Below, one piece after another: positions 48,447 to 58,319 of a DNA stretch of 64,000 nt. A program made the translations under genes and the position numbers. The stretch lies in contig NZ_FNSR01000001.1 in assembly GCF_900104845.1 (NCBI RefSeq), forward strand, positions 1,860,001 through 1,924,000, read 5' to 3'. Position 1 is the first letter of the stretch. Each line of letters begins with the position of its first letter. Under the pieces are notes generated by a model. It did not search any database, was not told where the DNA came from, and worked only from the letters and a program-made list of their open reading frames with translations. Source of the DNA: Paraburkholderia caballeronis (GTDB taxonomy: Bacteria; Pseudomonadota; Gammaproteobacteria; Burkholderiales; Burkholderiaceae).

Positions 48447-49511
48447 ATGTTCGACGAACCTGGTCGAGACGATGCCGGTCCATTGCAGTGTCCGAACTGC
48501 GGGACCCAACTCGGGACGCCGCTGATGTTTTGTCCCCGGTGCGGCGCGAACCAGCTTGCCGGCGCTTCGCCGGCGGAGGCCGCCGTGGGTGACGGCGAGC
48601 CCGAAACGCACGAGCCGCACGAACCGCACGAGCCGCCGAACGGCATCGCGCGCCGTCTGCGCGCTTGCTGGAGCGCATTGCCGGCCGGTGCCGCCGCTGC
48701 CGCTAGTGCCGCCGGCGCGGCGATGAACGGCGGCGAACACCTTGCGTTCGAATACGATTCCGTCGATGAGGAACGCGAAGCCCATCGCTCGCGATGGCCG
48801 CTTTATGCGTGCAGCGCGTTGGCGGTCGTCGCGCTTGCGCTCGCTGCTTACGTGATCTCGTATCGCAACGGGCGGCCGGCGGCTCCACGGGTTCAGGTCG
48901 TCGAAGGCGTCATCGCGAGGCAGCAGGGTGATGCGGCAGTTCAGACGCCCCGGTCGTCGGCGTCGCGCGGCGTGCCGACCGCCGCCGTATCCGCGCCGCC
49001 GGCTACCGCCGTCACGCGCGCGGATGCGGCCCGGCAGGGCGCGGCCGCTCAACGAAGTCTTGCCGATCAGCGCGCTTCCACGTCGAAGAACAACGCCGCG
49101 ATAACCGGCAACCTCGCCAGTGCGCGCGCCGGTCTCGACAGGAACAGTCTGTGGCCCGCGCGCAGGGCGATCACGAGCGTGCTCGCGGTGCAGCCCGGCA
49201 ACGCCGAAGCGCAGCGGCTGCGCGCCGACCTCGTGTCGCGCGAACAGCAGCGCGACGCGCTGCTCGGTTACGCGCGGTTATGCGAGCGCGAACGGCAATG
49301 GAGCTGCGCATGGGAGAACGCGGGCCGCGCGGTGACGATCGACACGTCGAGCCGCGAAGCGAAGCGGCTGCTCGCGCGCTCGATCGCCGGGCAGCGGTCC
49401 CGTTCGCGCAGCCGGTCGTATGGGCCGGCCGCGGACGCGCGGGATGCGCGGGATGCGCGAAATATGCGGGATACGCGAACCGGCCAGTCGTCGTTATGGG
49501 CGCATCATTGA
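48447..49511 (+). CDS. Zinc-ribbon membrane protein of unknown function
   Basis: This 354-residue protein starts with a zinc ribbon (C-P-N-C-G ... C-P-R-C-G, about residues 15-36), then a His/Pro/Glu repeat (E-P-H-E-P-H-E-P) and a linker. One membrane helix follows (W-P-L-Y-A-C-S-A-L-A-V-V-A-L-A-L-A-A-Y-V), then an Ala/Gln-rich part and a TPR-like helical segment (about residues 235-315). The C-terminus has short D-A-R-D-A-R-D-A-R repeats. No function is recognised. It is not obviously part of the purine pathway, although it lies inside the cluster. An ATG at 48381 is an alternative start. Confidence 0.65.
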   Translation: MFDEPGRDDAGPLQCPNCGTQLGTPLMFCPRCGANQLAGASPAEAAVGDGEPETHEPHEPHEPPNGIARRLRACWSALPAGAAAAASAAGAAMNGGEHLAFEYDSVDEEREAHRSRWPLYACSALAVVALALAAYVISYRNGRPAAPRVQVVEGVIARQQGDAAVQTPRSSASRGVPTAAVSAPPATAVTRADAARQGAAAQRSLADQRASTSKNNAAITGNLASARAGLDRNSLWPARRAITSVLAVQPGNAEAQRLRADLVSREQQRDALLGYARLCERERQWSCAWENAGRAVTIDTSSREAKRLLARSIAGQRSRSRSRSYGPAADARDARDARNMRDTRTGQSSLWAHH

Positions 49512-49594
49512 CGTCGCGGCGCAACGCACCACGCGTTTGATCGTGACGTCGCGGCCGCAAAGAGAGGCAAGCGCCGTCCGTCTCGCGCGTCGAA

Positions 49595-50788
49595 TCACTT
49601 CGCCGCGCCGCCCTCGAACCACGCGGCGATCTTCTGCCGCTCGCCGTCGGTCATCTGCGTGACGTTGCCGAGCGGCATCGCCTTCAGCGTGACCGCCTGC
49701 TGATACAGCCGCTGCGCGTTCTGCGCGACTTCGTCGGGCGTGTCGAACAGCACGCCGGCCGGCGCGGCGCCCATCAGCGTCGGATGCGCGGAATGGCACG
49801 CGGCGCAGCGCTGCTGGAGGATCGGCATGATCTCCGCGAGCTTCGGCGCGGGCACATTCGCGGCCTCGGCCTGCGGCACCACCGGGCGCGGCAGCGTCCA
49901 CCCGAGCGCGACGAACATCAGCACGACGCCCGCGACCGGCAGATACCACAGCACCTGGCCGCGATGGCGCATCACGAAGAACTGGCGGATCAGCGCGCCG
50001 GCCAGCATGATGACCGCGAGCACCGCCCAGTTGTACGGATGCGTGTACGTCATCGCGTAGTGGTTCGACAGCATCGCGAACACGACCGGCAGCGTGAAAT
50101 AGGTGTTGTGCACGGAGCGTTGTTTGCCGCGCTTGCCGTAGATCGGGTTCGGCGTGTCGCCTTTCAGCATCGCGTCGACCATCTTGCGCTGGCCGGGGAT
50201 GATGACGAAAAACACGTTCGCGGACATGATCGTCGCGAGCATCGCGCCGACGATCAGATACGCGGCGCGGCCCGCGAAGATGTGGCACGCGAGATACGCG
50301 GCCGCGAGCACGTACAGCCCGACGCAGACGCCGAGCAGCCGGTCGCGCGCGCCGAGCAGCCGGCACAGCGAGTCGTAGACGATCCAGCCGGCCGCGAGGA
50401 AGCCGAGCGCGGAGAAGATCGCGACGACCGGCCCCATGTCGAGCACGTTGCGGTCGATCAGGTAGGTGTTCGGCGCGAACAGGTACAGCACGGTGAAGAG
50501 GCTCGCGCCGGACAGCCACGTCGTGTACGACGGCCACTTCGACCAGTGCAGGTCCTCGGGCATCTCGGGCGGCGCGACCGTGTACTTCTGCATGTTGTAG
50601 AAGCCGCCGCCGTGCACGTGCCACAGCTCGCCGAACACGCCGCGGCGGCGCTGGTTCGGATCGGTCGGCGGCTTCAGCCCGTTGTCGAGCGCGACGAAGT
50701 AGAACGACTCGCCGATCCACGCGATCGCGACGACCACGTGGAACCACCGCAGCGCGAGATTCAGCCAGTCGGTAATAAAGCCTTCCAT
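49595..50788 (-). CDS. puuD: Membrane-bound urate oxidase (urate hydroxylase) PuuD
   Basis: This 397-residue protein has about eight membrane helices and a C-terminal cytochrome c domain with C-A-A-C-H at 328-332 and a probable axial Met at about 371. PuuD oxidises urate to 5-hydroxyisourate and passes electrons through the haem to the respiratory chain. The N-terminal M-E-G-F-I-T-D-W-L-N-L-A-L-R-W-F-H is typical. GGAGGAG precedes the ATG at 50788. It lies downstream of uraH on the same strand. Confidence 0.93.
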   Translation of the reverse strand: MEGFITDWLNLALRWFHVVVAIAWIGESFYFVALDNGLKPPTDPNQRRRGVFGELWHVHGGGFYNMQKYTVAPPEMPEDLHWSKWPSYTTWLSGASLFTVLYLFAPNTYLIDRNVLDMGPVVAIFSALGFLAAGWIVYDSLCRLLGARDRLLGVCVGLYVLAAAYLACHIFAGRAAYLIVGAMLATIMSANVFFVIIPGQRKMVDAMLKGDTPNPIYGKRGKQRSVHNTYFTLPVVFAMLSNHYAMTYTHPYNWAVLAVIMLAGALIRQFFVMRHRGQVLWYLPVAGVVLMFVALGWTLPRPVVPQAEAANVPAPKLAEIMPILQQRCAACHSAHPTLMGAAPAGVLFDTPDEVAQNAQRLYQQAVTLKAMPLGNVTQMTDGERQKIAAWFEGGAAK

Positions 50789-50951
50789 GAAACTCCTCCA
50801 CTTCGGGTCGCGACGGCGCGCGCGTCGCGCATGCCGATGCGCGTCGCGCAATCGTTCGCGTGCGCGCCTCGCGGTATGTGAGCGTGCGGGCGCGGTGCGC
50901 TGGCGGCCGTCGCCGGTTGTTCTATGTCGATGGTTGCGGGGCTAAGCGCGC

Positions 50952-51308
50952 CTAGCTGCCGCGATATGTGCTGTACGACCACGGTGATACGAGCAGCGGC
51001 ACGTGATAGTGCGCATCGGCATCGGCGACGCCGAAGCGCAGCACGACGCGATCGACGAAGCGCGGTTGCGGCAGCGCCGCGCCGGTCGCCGCGAAGTAGT
51101 CGCCGGCATGGAACACGAGTTCGTATTCGCCGGCGACGAACGCTTCGCCTTCGAGCAGCGGCGCGTCGCAGCGGCCGTCCTGGTTCGTGACCGTGGTTTT
51201 CAGCAGACGCCGCGCGTCGCCGCTGGCGAGCGCGTGCAGCTCGATCCGGATGCCCGCGCCGGGACGGCCGTTCGCGGTATCGAGCACATGGGTAGTCAGC
51301 TTGCCCAT
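50952..51308 (-). CDS. uraH: 5-hydroxyisourate hydrolase (transthyretin-like)
   Basis: This is a 118-residue protein with T-T-H-V-L-D-T-A-N-G-R-P at the start and the diagnostic C-terminal Y-R-G-S. It hydrolyses 5-hydroxyisourate to OHCU, linking PuuD to UraD. The length and both end motifs match the family. Confidence 0.97.
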   Translation of the reverse strand: MGKLTTHVLDTANGRPGAGIRIELHALASGDARRLLKTTVTNQDGRCDAPLLEGEAFVAGEYELVFHAGDYFAATGAALPQPRFVDRVVLRFGVADADAHYHVPLLVSPWSYSTYRGS

Positions 51309-51768
51309 TCGCAGTATGTCCTTGTGTGAATGCGAGGTTCGGCGGCAGCCCGGTCCCGTCGGAGGTTGCGGCGGATCGAGGCTCCACGTCTGTGGCTACA
51401 TACCCGTCGGCGGATCGAAGCGAGCGCCGTGTCACGCATTGTAGGAACGATCGTCCGATCCGCACATCACCGATAGGAAAGATAATGCCCGCGGCATGAG
51501 CCCGTTCGTCGCCGGCCGCCGGCGCGTCCCGGATGCGCGGCGGCGCGGACGATCAAGCCCACCCGCACGGCCGATCGTACCGGTGCCAAAATTGGCCGTT
51601 ATATCGCCGCACTGAAGCCCGGTATCGGCGCTGCGCGGATTGCCAGCGCATTTTTGGCCGCAGAAGGTAGCAGCATGCGCGGCGCGGCTTCCGGGTTCGG
51701 CGCGATTCATCATTCATCCGCGGCGGCCGGTTTCGGCCGCCGCGGCACCCACCGGAGCGAAGAAGCCC
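51309..51768. other. Divergent intergenic region uraH / 8-oxoguanine deaminase
   Basis: No gene is supported in these 460 bases. The region must contain the two divergent promoters. A near-palindrome GGAACGATCGTCC lies at about 51442-51456, but no clear -10/-35 pair stands out, and open frames here lack ribosome sites. Confidence 0.4.
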
Positions 51769-53175
51769 ATGCCACACCCCACGGACCCCGCCGCGAGCCG
51801 GGCTGCGACCCGCGCGAAAAAAACGCTGCTGGTCAAGCACGCGGACGTCGTCGTGACGATGGACGGCGCGCGCCGCGAGATCCGCGACGGCGGGCTGTAC
51901 GTCGAGGACAACCGGATCGTCGCGGTCGGCCCGACCGCCGAATTGCCGGCGAGCGCGGACGACGTGCTCGATCTGCGCGGCCACCTGCTGCTGCCGGGGC
52001 TCGTGAACACGCATCACCACATGTACCAGAGCCTCACGCGCGCGGTGCCGGGCGTGCAGGACGCGGAGCTGTTCGGCTGGCTCAGCGGGCTCTACAAGGT
52101 GTGGGCGAACCTCACGCCCGAGATGATCGAGGTGTCGACGCTGACCGCGATGGCCGAACTGCTGCTGTCGGGCTGCACGACGTCGAGCGATCACCTGTAC
52201 CTCTATCCGAACGGCAGCCGCCTCGACGACAGCATCCGCGCGGCGCGCGCGATCGGCATGCGCTTTCATGCGAGCCGCGGCAGCATGAGCGTCGGGCAGA
52301 AGGACGGCGGGCTGCCGCCGGATTCGGTCGTCGAGCGCGAGGACGCGATTCTCGCGGACACCCAGCGGCTGATCGAGACGTATCACGACGAAGGCCGCTA
52401 CGCGATGCTGCGCGTGGTCGTCGCGCCGTGCTCGCCGTTCTCGGTGAGCCGCGACCTGATGCGCGAGTCCGCGAAGCTCGCGCGGCACTACGGCGTGTCG
52501 ATGCATACGCACCTCGCGGAGAACGTGAACGACGTCGCGTACAGCCGCGAGAAGTTCGGGATGACGCCGGCCGAATACGCGGAGGATCTCGGCTGGGTCG
52601 GCCGCGACGTCTGGCACGCGCACTGCGTGCAGCTGGACGAGCACGGCATCGGGTTGTTCGCGCGCACCGGCACCGGCGTCGCCCATTGCCCGTGCTCGAA
52701 CATGCGGCTTGCGTCGGGGATCGCGCCGGTCGGCCGGATGCGGCGCGCGGGCGTGCCGGTCGGGCTCGGCGTCGACGGCTCCGCGTCGAACGACGGCGCG
52801 CAGATGGTGGCCGAGGCGCGTCAGGCAATGCTGCTCGCGCGCGTCGGTTTCGGTCCCGACGCGATGACCGCGCGCGAAGCCCTGGAGCTTGCGACGCTCG
52901 GCGGCGCGCAGGTGCTCGGCCGCGACGACATCGGCGCGCTCGCGCCGGGGATGGCCGCCGACTTCGTTGCATTCGACCTGCGCCAGCCGCTGTTCGCGGG
53001 CGCGCTGCACGACCCGGTCGCGGCGCTGGTGTTCTGCGCGCCGTCGCAGGTCGCGCTGAGCGTGATCGACGGCAAGGTCGTCGTGCGGGACGGCGTGTTG
53101 CAGACCGTCGAACTGGGACCGCTCGTCGAGCGGCACAACCGGCTCGCGGCGCGGCTCGTCGAAGCGGCGGGTTGA
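51769..53175 (+). CDS. 8-oxoguanine deaminase (amidohydrolase superfamily)
   Basis: This is a 468-residue protein of the ATZ/TRZ-like group. It has the first metal motif N-T-H-H-H-M-Y-Q-S, R-F-H-A-S-R-G-S-M-S, the second-shell M-H-T-H-L-A-E-N and H-C-V-Q-L-D-E-H, and the Asp of G-V-D-G-S-A-S-N-D. The sequence resembles characterised 8-oxoguanine deaminases, which make urate directly from 8-oxoguanine. That fits its place beside urate oxidase. A guanine- or other aryl-deaminase role cannot be excluded. The ATG at 51769 follows a GGAG. Confidence 0.82.
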   Translation: MPHPTDPAASRAATRAKKTLLVKHADVVVTMDGARREIRDGGLYVEDNRIVAVGPTAELPASADDVLDLRGHLLLPGLVNTHHHMYQSLTRAVPGVQDAELFGWLSGLYKVWANLTPEMIEVSTLTAMAELLLSGCTTSSDHLYLYPNGSRLDDSIRAARAIGMRFHASRGSMSVGQKDGGLPPDSVVEREDAILADTQRLIETYHDEGRYAMLRVVVAPCSPFSVSRDLMRESAKLARHYGVSMHTHLAENVNDVAYSREKFGMTPAEYAEDLGWVGRDVWHAHCVQLDEHGIGLFARTGTGVAHCPCSNMRLASGIAPVGRMRRAGVPVGLGVDGSASNDGAQMVAEARQAMLLARVGFGPDAMTAREALELATLGGAQVLGRDDIGALAPGMAADFVAFDLRQPLFAGALHDPVAALVFCAPSQVALSVIDGKVVVRDGVLQTVELGPLVERHNRLAARLVEAAG

Positions 53176-53262
53176 GACGCGATGGCTTGCGATCAGGTGA
53201 CGGCATGTGCGGGAGCGGATGCGCGCGACCCGTCGCGCCGCGCGCATCGCTGCGCGCACGGC

Positions 53263-54195
53263 TTACGCGTTCTCGACCAGCGTTTTCGTCGCGTCCGCCA
53301 CGAGTCCGCGCAGCCAGCGCACCTCGTCCGAGTAATGGCAGCGTTCGTGCCACAACTGGTAGTACTGCATCGGCGGGAAGTCGAGCGGCGCGGGCACGAC
53401 GGTCAGCGCCAGGAAGCGCGCGTAGTGGTCCGCGAACAGGCGCGTCGTCGTGAAGATCAGGTCCGACTTGATCAGCACGTACGGCGCGAGATTGAAGTAC
53501 GGCAGCGTGACGACGACGTGGCGCTTCAGCCGCTCGCGGGCGAGGTGCACGTCGATCGCGCCGCGCTGGCCGACCGAGTACGGCGTCGGCGCGAGGTGCG
53601 GCGCGTTCAGGTACTGGTCGAGCGTGAGGCCGCCGCGCTTCGCGAACGGGTGCGAACTGCTCATCAGGCAGACGATCTCGTCGACGAACAGGTTCGACAG
53701 GTGCAACTGCTCGGGCGGCTCGGGCCAGTTGCCGACGACGATGTCGAGCTTGCCTTCTTCGAGCGCCAGTTCGTAGTCGAACGCGGGGCCGAGCGAGTGG
53801 AATTCGAGCGTCGCGTTCGGCGCGGCCTGGCGGAAACGCTCGACGACGGTCGGCACGAACAGCGTGTTCAGATAGTCGGGGCAGCCGATCCGGTAGCAGC
53901 GGATCGACGTCGCGGGGTCGAAGCTGTGCTGCTGGAAGCGGATCCGTTCGATCTCGCGCAGCGCGTTCTGCACGGGTTCGAGCAGGCGCAGCCCGTATTC
54001 GGTCGGCACCATGCCCGATTTGCCGCGCACCAGCAGCGGGTCGCCGGTGATGTCGCGCAGCCGGCGCAGCGCGGCGCTGATCGCGGGCTGCGACTGGTTG
54101 AGCTTGACGGCGGCGCGGGTGACGCTGCGCTCCATCAGCAGGGTGTGCAGGACGCGCAACAGGTACGTGTCGATCGCCTCGCGTTGCTGGCTCAT
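53263..54195 (-). CDS. LysR-type regulator of the purine importer/deaminase region
   Basis: This is a 310-residue LysR protein with the winged HTH at about residues 8-68 (R-S-V-T-R-A-A-V-K-L-N-Q-S-Q-P-A-I-S-A-A-L) and the substrate-binding-like effector domain. It resembles the NodD/LinR sub-group. It is divergent from the ABC importer, and a LysR-type box lies between them. GGAGAG precedes the ATG. Confidence 0.9.
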   Translation of the reverse strand: MSQQREAIDTYLLRVLHTLLMERSVTRAAVKLNQSQPAISAALRRLRDITGDPLLVRGKSGMVPTEYGLRLLEPVQNALREIERIRFQQHSFDPATSIRCYRIGCPDYLNTLFVPTVVERFRQAAPNATLEFHSLGPAFDYELALEEGKLDIVVGNWPEPPEQLHLSNLFVDEIVCLMSSSHPFAKRGGLTLDQYLNAPHLAPTPYSVGQRGAIDVHLARERLKRHVVVTLPYFNLAPYVLIKSDLIFTTTRLFADHYARFLALTVVPAPLDFPPMQYYQLWHERCHYSDEVRWLRGLVADATKTLVENA

Positions 54196-54249
54196 GAACT
54201 CTCCGGGGTTATATGTTCTGGCTGATCGATGGGCTTCGTGGGTATATGA

Positions 54250-54270
54250 CTTTTAGTATGGACATAAAAG
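54250..54270. promoter_or_regulatory. LysR-type operator (CTTTT-N11-AAAAG)
   Basis: CTTTT at 54250-54254 and AAAAG at 54266-54270 form an inverted repeat separated by exactly 11 bases, the classic T-N11-A LysR box. It lies 55 bases before the LysR start and upstream of the divergent ABC genes. A TAGTAT -10-like hexamer overlaps it. Confidence 0.6.
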
Positions 54271-54442
54271 GCCGTCAAGCGCCGTTTCGCCCGGAAAGCC
54301 ACGCGGCGCGCGGGCGGCGGGATTTTTGGCGGCTCGACGCGCGGACGGCGAACAGGTATCGTTTTCGCCGCGGCTGCGGCAGTGCGCGGGGCGGCAGCCG
54401 CAACGCGGACAGCAGGCAATAACGTACTACGACGGAATTTTC

Positions 54443-56065
54443 ATGGGCGACACTTCTTCAGCAGGCACTTCAGCCGGCGCTCCGCAACCGACCCGCACCG
54501 CAGGTGCGGTGCCGCGGCTCGAACTGGTCGGCATCAGCAAGCAGTACCCGGCGGTGCGCGCGAACGACGACGTGACGCTGACCGTCGCGCCCGGCGAGAT
54601 TCACGCGCTGCTCGGCGAGAACGGCGCGGGCAAGAGCACGCTGATGAAGATCGTCTACGGCGCGGTGCGCCCGGACGCCGGCGAGATCCGCTGGGAAGGG
54701 CGGCCCGTCGAGATCGCGAGCCCGGCCGCCGCGCGCCGGCTCGGCATCGGGATGGTGTTCCAGCATTTTTCGCTGTTCGAGACGCTGACCGTCGCGGAGA
54801 ACATCGCGCTGTCGCTCGACGAGCCGTTCGAGCTGAAGGCGCTCGCCAAACGCATCGGCGAGGTGTCGTCGCAATACGGGCTCGACGTCGATCCGCAGCG
54901 GCACGTGCACAGCCTGACGGTCGGCGAGCGGCAGCGCGTCGAGATCGTCCGCTGCCTGCTGCAGAACCCGCGCCTGCTCATCATGGACGAGCCGACCTCG
55001 GTGCTGACGCCGCAGGCGGTGCGCAAGCTGTTCGGCACGCTGCGGCGGCTCGCGGCCGAGGGGTGCAGCATCCTCTACATCAGCCACAAGCTCGACGAGA
55101 TCCAGGAACTGTGCGACACCGCGACGGTGCTGCGCGGCGGCAAGGTCACCGGCAACGTGACGCCGCGCGAGGAAACCCACGCGTCGCTCGCGCGGCTGAT
55201 GGTCGGCCGCGAACTGCCCGACTACACGCGCCGCGCGCACCGGCCGGGCGACGTGCTGCTCGACGTGAAGCGGCTGTCGATGCCGAGCGACGACCCGTTC
55301 GGCACGTCGCTCGCGGACGTGTCGTTCGCCGTGCACGCGGGCGAGATCGTCGGGATTGCCGGCGTGTCCGGCAACGGCCAGGCGGAACTGCTCGCGGCGC
55401 TGTCCGGCGAGCGGATCGGCGACCGGCGCAGCGTGCCGGACGATGCGGTGACGATCTGCGGCAAGCCGGCCGCGCGGCTGTCGGCGGGCGCGCGGCGCTC
55501 GCTCGGTTTCGCGTTCGTGCCCGAGGAGCGGCTCGGGCGCGGCGCGGTGCCGGCGATGTCGCTGTCCGAGAACGCGCTGTTGACCGCGCATCGCGAGGGG
55601 ATGGTGCGCTCCGGCTGGCTGAAGCTCGGCGCGATGCGCGCGTTCGCGGAGCGCTGCATCGGCGCGTTCGACGTGCGCTGCGGCGGCCCGGACGCGCTCG
55701 CGCAGAGCCTGTCCGGCGGCAATCTGCAAAAGTACATCGTCGGCCGCGAGATATTGCAGGCGCCGAAGGTGCTGGTGGTCGCGCAGCCCACGTGGGGCGT
55801 CGACGTCGGCGCGGCGTCGTTCATCCGGCAGCAGTTGCTCGACCTGTCCGCGCGCGGCGTCGCGATCCTCGTGATCTCCGAAGAACTCGAAGAACTGTTC
55901 GACATCTGCGACCGGATCGCGGTGCTCGCGGGCGGCCGGCTGTCGCCGGCGCGGCTCGCCGGCGACACCAATGCCGAGGAGATCGGCCGCTGGATGGCGG
56001 GGCTGTTCGGCGACCGCGCCGGCGGCGAGCCGCCCGCGCAGGCCGAACCGGCCGCGCACGCGTGA
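54443..56065 (+). CDS. BMP-type purine/nucleoside ABC transporter ATPase (two domains)
   Basis: This is a 540-residue tandem ATPase. Domain 1 has G-E-N-G-A-G-K-S-T, the signature L-T-V-G-E-R-Q-R and D-E-P-T-S-V-L-T. Domain 2 has G-V-S-G-N-G-Q-A-E, L-S-G-G-N-L-Q-K and an altered Walker B A-Q-P-T-W-G-V-D. This is the YufO/NupO-like class used for nucleosides and purines. Ala in place of the Asp before Q-P in domain 2 is common in this class. The ATG at 54443 fits the domain start. Confidence 0.9.
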   Translation: MGDTSSAGTSAGAPQPTRTAGAVPRLELVGISKQYPAVRANDDVTLTVAPGEIHALLGENGAGKSTLMKIVYGAVRPDAGEIRWEGRPVEIASPAAARRLGIGMVFQHFSLFETLTVAENIALSLDEPFELKALAKRIGEVSSQYGLDVDPQRHVHSLTVGERQRVEIVRCLLQNPRLLIMDEPTSVLTPQAVRKLFGTLRRLAAEGCSILYISHKLDEIQELCDTATVLRGGKVTGNVTPREETHASLARLMVGRELPDYTRRAHRPGDVLLDVKRLSMPSDDPFGTSLADVSFAVHAGEIVGIAGVSGNGQAELLAALSGERIGDRRSVPDDAVTICGKPAARLSAGARRSLGFAFVPEERLGRGAVPAMSLSENALLTAHREGMVRSGWLKLGAMRAFAERCIGAFDVRCGGPDALAQSLSGGNLQKYIVGREILQAPKVLVVAQPTWGVDVGAASFIRQQLLDLSARGVAILVISEELEELFDICDRIAVLAGGRLSPARLAGDTNAEEIGRWMAGLFGDRAGGEPPAQAEPAAHA

Positions 56066-56173
56066 ACAGGCGATAGCGGCCACCGCCGCACGACCGGGAC
56101 GCCGGCGCGCATGCGCCGGGTAGCTGACTCCCCGGCACAACAACGTTAAAGACCGACCACCGACTTCATCGCC

Positions 56174-57289
56174 ATGATTCTTCCGTTCCGACTCGAAGCC
56201 CGCACGACGCCGTCCCGGACGATGCGCTTCGCCGTCCCGCTGATCGCCGCGCTGCTGACGCTCGCGTTCGGCTACCTGATTTTCGGCCTCGTCGGACGCG
56301 ATCCGGCGCAGGCGATGTATGCGTTTTTCGTCGAGCCGCTGTCCACCGTGAACGGCTGGTCCGAACTGCTGCTGAAGGCGTCGCCGCTGTGCCTGATCGG
56401 CCTCGGCCTCGCGGCCGGTTATCGCGCGAACGTGTGGAACATCGGCGCGGAAGGGCAGATGGTGCTCGGCGGGATCGCGGCGAGCGGCGTCGCGATCTGG
56501 TGCGACCAGTTGAGCGGCTGGTGGATCCTGCCGGCGATGATGCTCGCGGGCATCGCGGGCGGCATGGCGTGGGCCGCGATTCCCGCGTGGCTGAAGACCC
56601 GCTTCAACACCAGCGAGATCCTGACGAGCCTGATGCTCACCTACGTCGCGACGCAACTGCTGATCTACCTCGTCAGCGGCCCGTGGCGCGATCCGAACGG
56701 GATGAACTTCCCGCTCTCCGAGATGTTCAGCGGCGACGCGCTGTTTCCGACCTTCGGCGGCGACTGGCGCTGGCACTGGCTGCGCGGCACGCGCCTGAAC
56801 GCGTCGATCTTCATCACGGTGATCGCGGTGCCGCTCGTGTGGCTCTTCATGCGGCGCAGCTTCGCCGGCTACCGGATGAGCGTCGGCGGCCTCGCGCCGC
56901 TCGCCGCGCGCTACGCGGGTTTCTCGGAGCAAAAGACCGTGTGGACCTCGCTGCTGCTGAGCGGCGGCCTCGCGGGCCTCGCGGGGATGGGCGAGATCGC
57001 CGGGCCGATCGGCCAGTTGCAGGCGACGTGGTCGCCGGGTTACGGCTTCACCGCGATCATCGTCGTGTTCGTCGGGCGGCTGCATCCGGTCGGCATCGTG
57101 CTCGCGAGCCTGCTGATGGCGCTGCTGTATCTCGGCGGCGAGGCGGTGCAGACCTCGCTGCAACTGCCGCAGGCGCTGTCCGGCGTGTTCCAGGGGCTGC
57201 TGCTGTTCTGCCTGCTCGGCGCGGACCTGTTCGTGAACTACCGGGTGCGCCGCCGCACCACCAGGGTCACGGCTCCCGCCGCGCATTGA
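56174..57289 (+). CDS. BMP-type ABC transporter permease 1
   Basis: This is a 371-residue permease (YufP-like, BPD_transp_2) with about ten helices and the family motifs G-Y-R-A-N-V-W-N-I-G-A-E-G-Q and F-N-T-S-E-I-L-T-S-L-M-L-T-Y. It starts 108 bases after the ATPase gene and is followed by its sister permease. Confidence 0.92.
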   Translation: MILPFRLEARTTPSRTMRFAVPLIAALLTLAFGYLIFGLVGRDPAQAMYAFFVEPLSTVNGWSELLLKASPLCLIGLGLAAGYRANVWNIGAEGQMVLGGIAASGVAIWCDQLSGWWILPAMMLAGIAGGMAWAAIPAWLKTRFNTSEILTSLMLTYVATQLLIYLVSGPWRDPNGMNFPLSEMFSGDALFPTFGGDWRWHWLRGTRLNASIFITVIAVPLVWLFMRRSFAGYRMSVGGLAPLAARYAGFSEQKTVWTSLLLSGGLAGLAGMGEIAGPIGQLQATWSPGYGFTAIIVVFVGRLHPVGIVLASLLMALLYLGGEAVQTSLQLPQALSGVFQGLLLFCLLGADLFVNYRVRRRTTRVTAPAAH

Positions 57290-57333
57290 GCGCGCCGCGT
57301 CACTCCACCAACGATTAGCCCTTTCGAAGAATC

Positions 57334-58263
57334 ATGGACATTCAACAAGCCAGCGCGCTCGCGTCGAGCGCCGTCACCGCCGCGATCCCGCTGATGTTCG
57401 CGGGCGTCGGCGAACTCGTGACCGAGAAGTCGGGCGTGCTCAACCTCGGCGTCGAAGGGATGATGCTGATGGGCGCGGTCACCGGCTACGCGGTCACGAG
57501 CGTGACCGGCAGCCCGTGGCTCGGCCTCGTCGCGGGGCTTCTGGCCGGCGCGGCGATGGCGCTGCTGTTCGCGTTCCTCACGCTGACGATGCTCGCGAAC
57601 CAGGTCGCGACCGGGCTGTCGCTGACGATCTTCGGCGTCGGGTTGTCGGCGTACGTCGGCAAGCCGTACACGTCGGCGGCGGTCGCCGCGAGCATCGGCG
57701 CGTGGCCGATTCCGGGGCTGTCGCACCTGCCGGTGCTCGGGCCGGCGCTGTTCAGCCTGACGCCGGTGGATTACCTCGCGTTCGCGATGTTCGCGGTGGT
57801 CGGCTGGTTCCTGTACCGCACGCGCGCCGGGCTCGTGCTGCGTTCGGTCGGCGAGTCGCCGCAGGTCGCGCACGCGGTCGGTTTCCCGGTGATCGGCGTG
57901 CGCTACGGCGCGACGCTGTTCGGCGGCGCGATGGCCGGTCTCGCGGGCAGCTACTACTCGGTCGTGCAACTGCATCTGTGGCAGGAGCAGCTCACCGCCG
58001 GACGCGGCTGGATCGCGCTCGCGCTCGTCGTGTTCGCGACGTGGCGGCCGGGGCGCCTGTTGATCGGCGCGCTGCTGTTCGGCGCGGTGACCGGCCTGCA
58101 GTTCTACGCGCAGGCGATCGGCGTGCCGGTGCCGACGCAGTTCCTCGCGATGCTGCCGTACGTCGCGACGGTCGTCGTGCTCGTGCTGATCTCCCGCAAC
58201 CCGAACACGATCCGGCTGAACGCGCCGGCCTCGCTCGGCAAACCGTTCTTCTCGGCGGCGTGA
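57334..58263 (+). CDS. BMP-type ABC transporter permease 2
   Basis: This is a 309-residue permease (YufQ-like) with [18 protein letters not shown] and [14 protein letters not shown]. It has eight or nine helices and forms the heterodimeric channel with the preceding gene. Confidence 0.92.
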   Translation: MDIQQASALASSAVTAAIPLMFAGVGELVTEKSGVLNLGVEGMMLMGAVTGYAVTSVTGSPWLGLVAGLLAGAAMALLFAFLTLTMLANQVATGLSLTIFGVGLSAYVGKPYTSAAVAASIGAWPIPGLSHLPVLGPALFSLTPVDYLAFAMFAVVGWFLYRTRAGLVLRSVGESPQVAHAVGFPVIGVRYGATLFGGAMAGLAGSYYSVVQLHLWQEQLTAGRGWIALALVVFATWRPGRLLIGALLFGAVTGLQFYAQAIGVPVPTQFLAMLPYVATVVVLVLISRNPNTIRLNAPASLGKPFFSAA

Positions 58264-58319
58264 AGACGCCGCCGCTCAACCATCACTACACCAACGGATT
58301 TCACGACAGGAGATCGACA

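Noticed and set aside
51432..51713. Minus-strand small open frame between uraH and the deaminase
   Set aside because: Its composition is that of non-coding GC-rich DNA, there is no ribosome site, and it overlaps the expected divergent promoters.
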